Positions 9,032 through 13,577 of a stretch of 13,577 nt of DNA are shown in pieces (positions within the stretch are counted from its first letter, which is position 1; every line of letters starts with the position of its first letter). Made by a program: the position numbers and the translations under genes. Source of the DNA: Conidiobolus incongruus B7586 (lineage: Eukaryota; Entomophthoromycota; Entomophthoromycetes; Entomophthorales; Conidiobolaceae). The notes below the pieces were generated by a model. That model was not told the origin of the DNA. It was given only the letters and a program-made list of their open reading frames with translations, and did no database searches. The stretch lies in contig JNEM01016668.1 of NCBI GenBank assembly GCA_000697335.1, forward strand, positions 1 through 13,577, written 5' to 3'.

Positions 9032-11502
9032 ATGAACGGTGTCCTGTCTCTTGTTCATTTCTGTGAGGCTCACGGTCCCACCGTTATGTTTAGCACCCAA
9101 CTTCATCATCAGGACCAGCCAGCTCGTTCTTTAATCAATTTCAGCGCCAATTTACCACCTCCACCACCAACTAACAATACAACTATGCAAAAACAATCAA
9201 CAGCAAATATTGAAAATTATTTTAAAGATTTTTCATTTAACTCTTCTTTACTTTCTTCATCCCTTTATTCTTTACTTCCTTCCTCATTCTCAACAGCACC
9301 TTCTATTCCCCCAAAGCCAACCAGAATCCCAGCAGAATCAATGCCTCAGAGGCCACCTCACCTCAGAAGTGAGTCTTTACCATACCCAAAACTTCCAACC
9401 AACACTTCAACTTGTCCAACCTGCTCGGTTCATTTCCAAGTTCCAAAACATAATCAATGTAGCAAAGCCAAAGGGTTTGTTTCAGCCGACCCCGACGACC
9501 CAGAGCTTTTATACACAACCACAAAATACCCAAGTCATCCACAGCTTTATGCTGCTTTAAGACAAGCATGCGTCAGAAGGTATTTTAATAATTAGCATTC
9601 CAATTACTTTTACTAATGTTGAAAATTAGTTTAAGTACAGAGTTTTGTCCAGGCAGAGAGGGACCAATAATGTTTGGAGATGAAAAGCATGGTTATTTAT
9701 TGAGTTATTTATTTAAAGTGAGAGATGATCAAGCGAGAGGATCACAAAGAGTATACTCTATCAACTTTTTAATGACTGATAGACATTATTTAGTAGCTAG
9801 TTTTACATATCTTGTTAGGTATTACATTTGTTAAATGCAACTCCATGGTTATTTTATTGATTTTTTTATTAGTAAATTCAGAGCTATTGTGAAATTTTTA
9901 CAAAACAGAGCGGAGTCGAGAATTGGAAGCATATTATCATCATCCCATCCAGATGGAAAAAATAGCAGAGTACCATCGATCAATAATGCTTCCAATAACA
10001 ATACACCACCATCTTCCCCTCTCTCTCCCAATTTCAAAGTCCAACCTCCATTACACCGAAGTCCTACCTTTAGCAACAGTGACTTTGCGGCTACCTTAAC
10101 TTCTGGTAAGTTGATTAAAAATCCAATTTAACTAGATTTAACTTATCTGGAACATTTTTCCATAGATCAATACCTGCGCAGAAGATCGTCTCAGAAGCGT
10201 AAAGAGTTGAGAAGCCTGGAGGAATTAGTTAATGTTCCTGTAAGTGCTTAATTTTAGTACACTAGTAATTAGTTGGATTAGTATGATTATTAATTGAATA
10301 GAATTAGTCCAAAATTCTATTCTATTTTTAAAATCTGCAAGGCATCTCACTTCTCCTACATTCAATATTTTCTTACTGAAGTGGATACCAATTTTTTCCC
10401 ATCTCTTTAATTCCATCCCTATATCTTCCGCTATTTACCTCTCATTTCCTTTTAAAGTTACATTTTACTAATTTTTCCCGAATTTTTTTATAGGACCTTA
10501 TTGTAACATTACATCTGGCTTTTTCTACAATATTAAGAACTGGCAGCAAAAGAGTAACCGAATCGATTCCTGTCAACACGTGGGATCGGTGGGTTGAGCC
10601 TACTACAGTCAATTTAGACATTCTTCCGGTTTCTGATTGCAGGTTCCATTCTGGAAGTATTAGCAGTGATGTTAGCTCAATTACACCTGGTACACCACCC
10701 TCGGAATTTAGGATACACCACTTGGGTCAACTCAAGAATCATCTTGATGTGAACCAATTTTCTAAATTAATATACAATCTTGTGATCGGAAATCAAGTAG
10801 TAATCAGATCATCCTACTATGACCTTGTCAAGCAAATCATCACAATATTACAGGTATATTAAATGATTTGTTATTTATGTATAATATTAACTCATCATAA
10901 ATTAATAGGATCTTTTACCCCATTCTTTGTACAATATAATGGAATATGAATCACAATATCAGCCATCGTATTTGACTAATCTCATTGGCTTAAAGGAAGA
11001 TGCTATTATTCCAAATGACTTAGATCCCACCAGCTTTGTTCTTCTTAACATATTTCCACCCAATCATAGTGATGATACAATGGGTTATCCCAAATTTTCT
11101 TTACAATATGGCATGCAAGTTCCAAAAGAGAGTCAAAGCAATAGCTTGGGCTATTTATCCAAACTTTTATCCATTCTTAATTGCCATTCTTCGTTTTCAA
11201 AATCTCCCAGTACACTTATTCCTACATCATACTTTTTGTCTCAACCCAACCCAGCATCTAACAATAGTCCCAACAGCTCGAGCAGTTATTCCGCTCAGCA
11301 TCTCAGACTCAAAGTCATTGGCCTCAAGGAGGAATGGAGCTGCAAGGGCAGAATCTTTGCACAGTATCTTAGAAGTCAATCCAAGCTAGGAGTAGATCCA
11401 TCAGTCGAATTAAACAAATTCTTAAGCTTGGTCAAAGTGCTACCCTCAGATCTCCCTGTCTTGAGACTTTTTGCCACAGTTTTAAAACCTAGTCGAAGAT
11501 AA
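9032..11502 (+). CDS. FLCN: Folliculin / Lst7 homologue, RagC/D (Gtr2) GAP subunit (6 exons, 665 aa)
   Basis: Folliculin pairs with FNIP (Lst4 in yeast) at the lysosome or vacuole and stimulates GTP hydrolysis by RagC/D (Gtr2), which controls TORC1. Exons: 9032-9579, 9630-9818, 9873-10105, 10166-10239, 10494-10853 and 10909-11502, totalling 1998 nt with all phases closing. Residues 1-20 read MNGVLSLVHFCEAHGPTVMF, matching the longin start of human FLCN. Then come a Pro/Ser/Asn-rich insert (about 41-126), a CPTC pair (128-131), YPSHPQLYAALRQACVR (166-182), FCPGREGPIMFGDE and DDQARGSQR. Arg219 in that last motif aligns with the human catalytic finger Arg164. The residue after QR is Val224 where human has Trp. 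A disordered linker (262-320) leads to RSLEELVNVPDLIVTLH and the DENN half: IGNQVVIRS (446-454), YESQYQPSYL, and the C-terminal LKEEW (607-611). At 665 aa it is longer than human FLCN, mainly through the inserts. The ATG is set by alignment. The exon map is inferred from homology. Confidence 0.95.
10240..10493 (+). other. FLCN intron 4, the only long intron (254 nt)
   Basis: Phase-0 intron beginning GTAAGT and ending TTTTTTTATAG, with an ideal branch motif, TTTACTAAT, at about 10464-10472. It is four to five times the length of the other eleven introns. Alignment across it (ELVNVP to DLIVTLH) is continuous, so no coding exon is missing. The first third contains a 10-bp perfect hairpin, and the last 150 bases are pyrimidine-rich on the plus strand. 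I looked for a box C/D snoRNA: the best C-like string (ATGATTA) and a CTGA have no matching terminal stem, so I do not call one. Confidence 0.85.
10296..10322 (+). repeat. Perfect 10-bp hairpin inside FLCN intron 4
   Basis: GAATAGAATT (10296-10305) and AATTCTATTC (10313-10322) are exact reverse complements around a seven-base loop. In the pre-mRNA this would fold and shorten the effective distance between splice sites, or it could mark an insertion or a small RNA. Confidence 0.6.
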
Positions 11503-11752
11503 TTAATGCCATTTGTCCTGGATAGACAATCAAACTCGTTCAAGTCCTCTTATATCTTGTACAGTTTATTTAATTTTTACAAAAATTTTCGATTTCAAAA
11601 ACTTCTTTCCAGTTGGTCGATATTCAAATTGGGCGTACATTCAATTACACTCGGATATTTTCTCCGTTGTGATTGCAATAGAGAGTAATTTTAAGGGGAA
11701 TAATAGATCAAAATCATCATTATTTAATTTACAAATCGTCCATCCAGCTTAA
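11503..11752 (+). other. FLCN 3' flank, unusually open in two frames
   Basis: This is most simply the FLCN 3' UTR. It is less AT-rich than the DNA beyond 11760. In the FLCN frame, the stop at 11500-11502 is followed by TTA ATG and then 60 codons without a stop (11506-11688, opening MPFVLDRQSNSFKSSY). In the +1 frame there are no stops from 11507 to 11749, including FPVGRYSNWAYIQLH, but no Met at all. I recognise neither product. It could be plain UTR, a lost C-terminal extension, or an exon of something else. A cttctttccag string at about 11603-11613 would be a fair splice acceptor. Confidence 0.35.
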
Positions 11753-12826
11753 ACAAAGAATACCTCTTTCATTATTCATTCACTGCAAGGAATCCTACTA
11801 ATTAATCTACATGAACCATTTAAAAATCACATCAATCAACATGTAAATCTATAGTCACTATATCTTTTCAATTGTTCAAGTACGCTACTAATGATCAAAT
11901 GATTTAAAATCAATCAACATCCAAATTTTTGTATTAGTATAATATAATAAAATATTACTTATAATTTAATTTATAGAATTAGTATAATTTGAAATCTTTG
12001 ATTTTATTAAATTTTAAAATACAGCTAATAATAAAATATATAAATTATAATAATTCAATATTATTTAATATATATTATTCTTTGATCTTGTAATTGTAGC
12101 AAAAATTCGAATTTAACAGTTTCAAACAAAATCAAAATTATCAATCTGTACCAAAATGAGTTTCCTAATTAGGGATTACTTAAAATTCTTAACAATCTTG
12201 TATTAAACTTTAAAATTTTGATAAGGACAATTTACCAAGCGATGATTGGTTATAAATCCAATTTGTATTCAAGCAGACTATCCAACAAACTTGTCAAATC
12301 CATTTCTGATCATTTTGAATGTTTTCAATCATTTCATTGGAGAATTTCATCAAACTGTTGAATTGGATAAGAAATTTTAAAATATAAAAGATGCAAAATA
12401 TTGAAATTTAATGTAACATTAATAAGTATCCATTTAAAATAATTTTCTAATTATAAATTCTAGAATTTTAAACTATTTATTAGTGATTTAGTAATTATTT
12501 CCATTTTATAATATTCATCCATTCAATATATTATTGGTAAATCAATCAAACTTAAAATTATTATATTGAAAATCTGTATTATGGATATTTGATTAGAATA
12601 ATAATTTAAAATTTGTATATTTTTTATTTTATTATTGCTTTAATTTTTTGGTGATATTATTTCATTTATTAAATTTTTAATATAAATATATAAAAAATTT
12701 CAGTTGAAGCTGAAAATATAGTTTATTTCGGTTAATTTATTAAATAATTCATAAATTAAGTGGATATGAAATTTAATTTTTTGGTATTATTTTTATGAAT
12801 TTTTTTTCATTCAATTTAAACAATTT

Positions 12827-12844
12827 TGGTATTATTTAATACCA
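12827..12844. repeat. 8-bp palindrome with two-base centre
   Basis: TGGTATTA and TAATACCA are separated by TT. The string TTGGTATTATTT also occurs about 46 bases earlier (12781-12792). It is isolated in spacer with no gene near it. Confidence 0.5.
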
Positions 12845-13472
12845 TTTTATAAATATGTTTTTTATACTTTCTAATATTAATTTATTATTTTGTAAAATTT
12901 TTTAATATTATTCATAGTGATTTTTTTTAATTGTCATATTCAAATTTAATAACTTTGATCTTAATTGAATTCAATTTTTAATTAATAAGTAATTTAATTA
13001 AATTTATAATATTTATATAAATTAAATATTATAAAAAATAATATTATTGTTATTGATTTATATTAAATATATACTATATTTGAAGTTATAATATTAATTG
13101 TAAAATATAAATTATTATATAATAAGTATATGCTAAATATCTAACTATTGATATTATTTAATAATATATTTATATTTAAATTTTATCATTATTATCCATG
13201 GCTTATATTTTGTTTAAAGATCTTAAAAGGATAAACCCAATAATAATCTTGGAAAATAGATTTAATTAACTGTTAAAATAGAGAAATAATATATTTATAA
13301 TAATATTTAAATAATTTATTTAGTTTAAATTATATATTTTGTATCAATAGGTTTTTATTTTATTTAATAAAATATATTCTAATTTTAAATAATATTTTAT
13401 ATCAATATATTTTATTCTTAAGAAATATTAATTTAATTTTAATTAAATTTATTAAAAAATATTTATATTGAT

Positions 13473-13501
13473 AATAATATAATAATATAATAATATAATA
13501 T
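13473..13501. repeat. (AATAATAT)n short tandem repeat
   Basis: Three exact copies of an eight-base unit (13473-13496) plus a partial fourth, in AT-rich spacer near the window's end. Confidence 0.85.
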
Positions 13502-13577
13502 TTTAAATTAAAATATTAATGAATAAATTCAAGTTTTAATAATATTAGTTAATAATAATTAAATAGAAGAATATATT

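Larger units (their letters stand above)
11753..13577. other. AT-rich spacer downstream of FLCN
   Basis: I see no gene here. The likely FLCN polyadenylation zone lies early in it, with AATAAA at 11946-11951 as one of many weak candidates. The part at about 12100-12380 is slightly less AT-rich but shows no readable frame. From 12400 to the end the sequence is close to pure A and T with short simple repeats. Confidence 0.65.

Noticed and set aside
9210-9569. Overlapping open frames on both strands within FLCN exon 1
   Set aside because: They are shadows of the real exon, which aligns with folliculin in another frame.
9849-10076. Minus-strand open frame of 75 codons
   Set aside because: It lies antisense to FLCN exon 3 and intron 2 and reflects the composition of the Pro/Ser/Asn-rich linker; it has no family resemblance.
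10282-10378. Box C/D snoRNA in FLCN intron 4 (C-like ATGATTA, D-like CTGA)
   Set aside because: The C box is imperfect and the flanks do not form a terminal stem; such short strings are expected by chance.
10225-10416. Minus-strand open frame of 63 codons in FLCN intron 4
   Set aside because: It covers intron sequence whose plus-strand pyrimidine bias produces Lys/Glu-rich antisense codons; it is not recognisable and has no promoter context.
11036-11389. Plus-strand open frame of 117 codons inside FLCN exon 6
   Set aside because: It is in a different frame from the conserved DENN segment, so it is a shadow.
1-13577. CRISPR array, bacterial operon or riboswitch
   Set aside because: The genes are spliced eukaryotic ones and no regularly spaced repeats occur; the only tandem repeats are short AT microsatellites.

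Overview
The window is nuclear DNA of a very AT-rich eukaryote that splices small introns. It holds two well-supported host genes, SHQ1 on the minus strand (910-2760) and a folliculin/Lst7 homologue on the plus strand (9032-11502). They are transcribed divergently and lie 6.3 kb apart. Both use the standard genetic code. Together they have twelve introns that I could place by family alignment and reading phase. Eleven are 50-60 nt and one is 254 nt, all begin GTA, and most end TTAG or TTTAG. Tiny introns, intact SHQ1 and FLCN, and the wording of the FLCN protein suggest an AT-rich early-diverging fungus (Mucoromycota, Zoopagomycota or chytrid-like), but this is a guess from style and not a phylogenetic placement.

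Layout: 1-909 is AT-rich spacer with a (TA)n run. SHQ1 (8 exons, 493 aa) follows, then its short upstream region. At 3145-3466 lies a fragment of higher GC with the hallmarks of a solo LTR (TGT...ACA ends, ATAT on both sides). Beside it, at 3512-3730, is an unrecognised 72-codon minus-strand ORF in an equally GC-elevated island. From 3731 to about 5615 comes a desert of about 10-15% GC in the lines I counted. From about 5616 to 8900 the spacer is less AT-rich and looks like old decayed sequence. It includes a minus-strand relic (about 6477-6668) that recalls the tail of CACTA/TNP2-type transposon proteins. FLCN (6 exons, 665 aa) occupies 9032-11502. Its 3' flank to 11752 is unexpectedly open in two frames, and the rest to 13577 is AT-rich spacer.

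The two host genes serve different processes. SHQ1 is an assembly chaperone for H/ACA snoRNPs and telomerase RNP (it holds dyskerin/Cbf5 before RNA loading). FLCN/Lst7 is the GTPase-activating subunit for RagC/D (Gtr2) in amino-acid signalling to TORC1. I see no sign that they are functionally coupled, and no new multi-gene system. The points most worth a second look are the uniform intron set, the repeated KPLI-type motif in SHQ1, the one long FLCN intron with its hairpin, the open 3' flank of FLCN, and the two unexplained GC islands.
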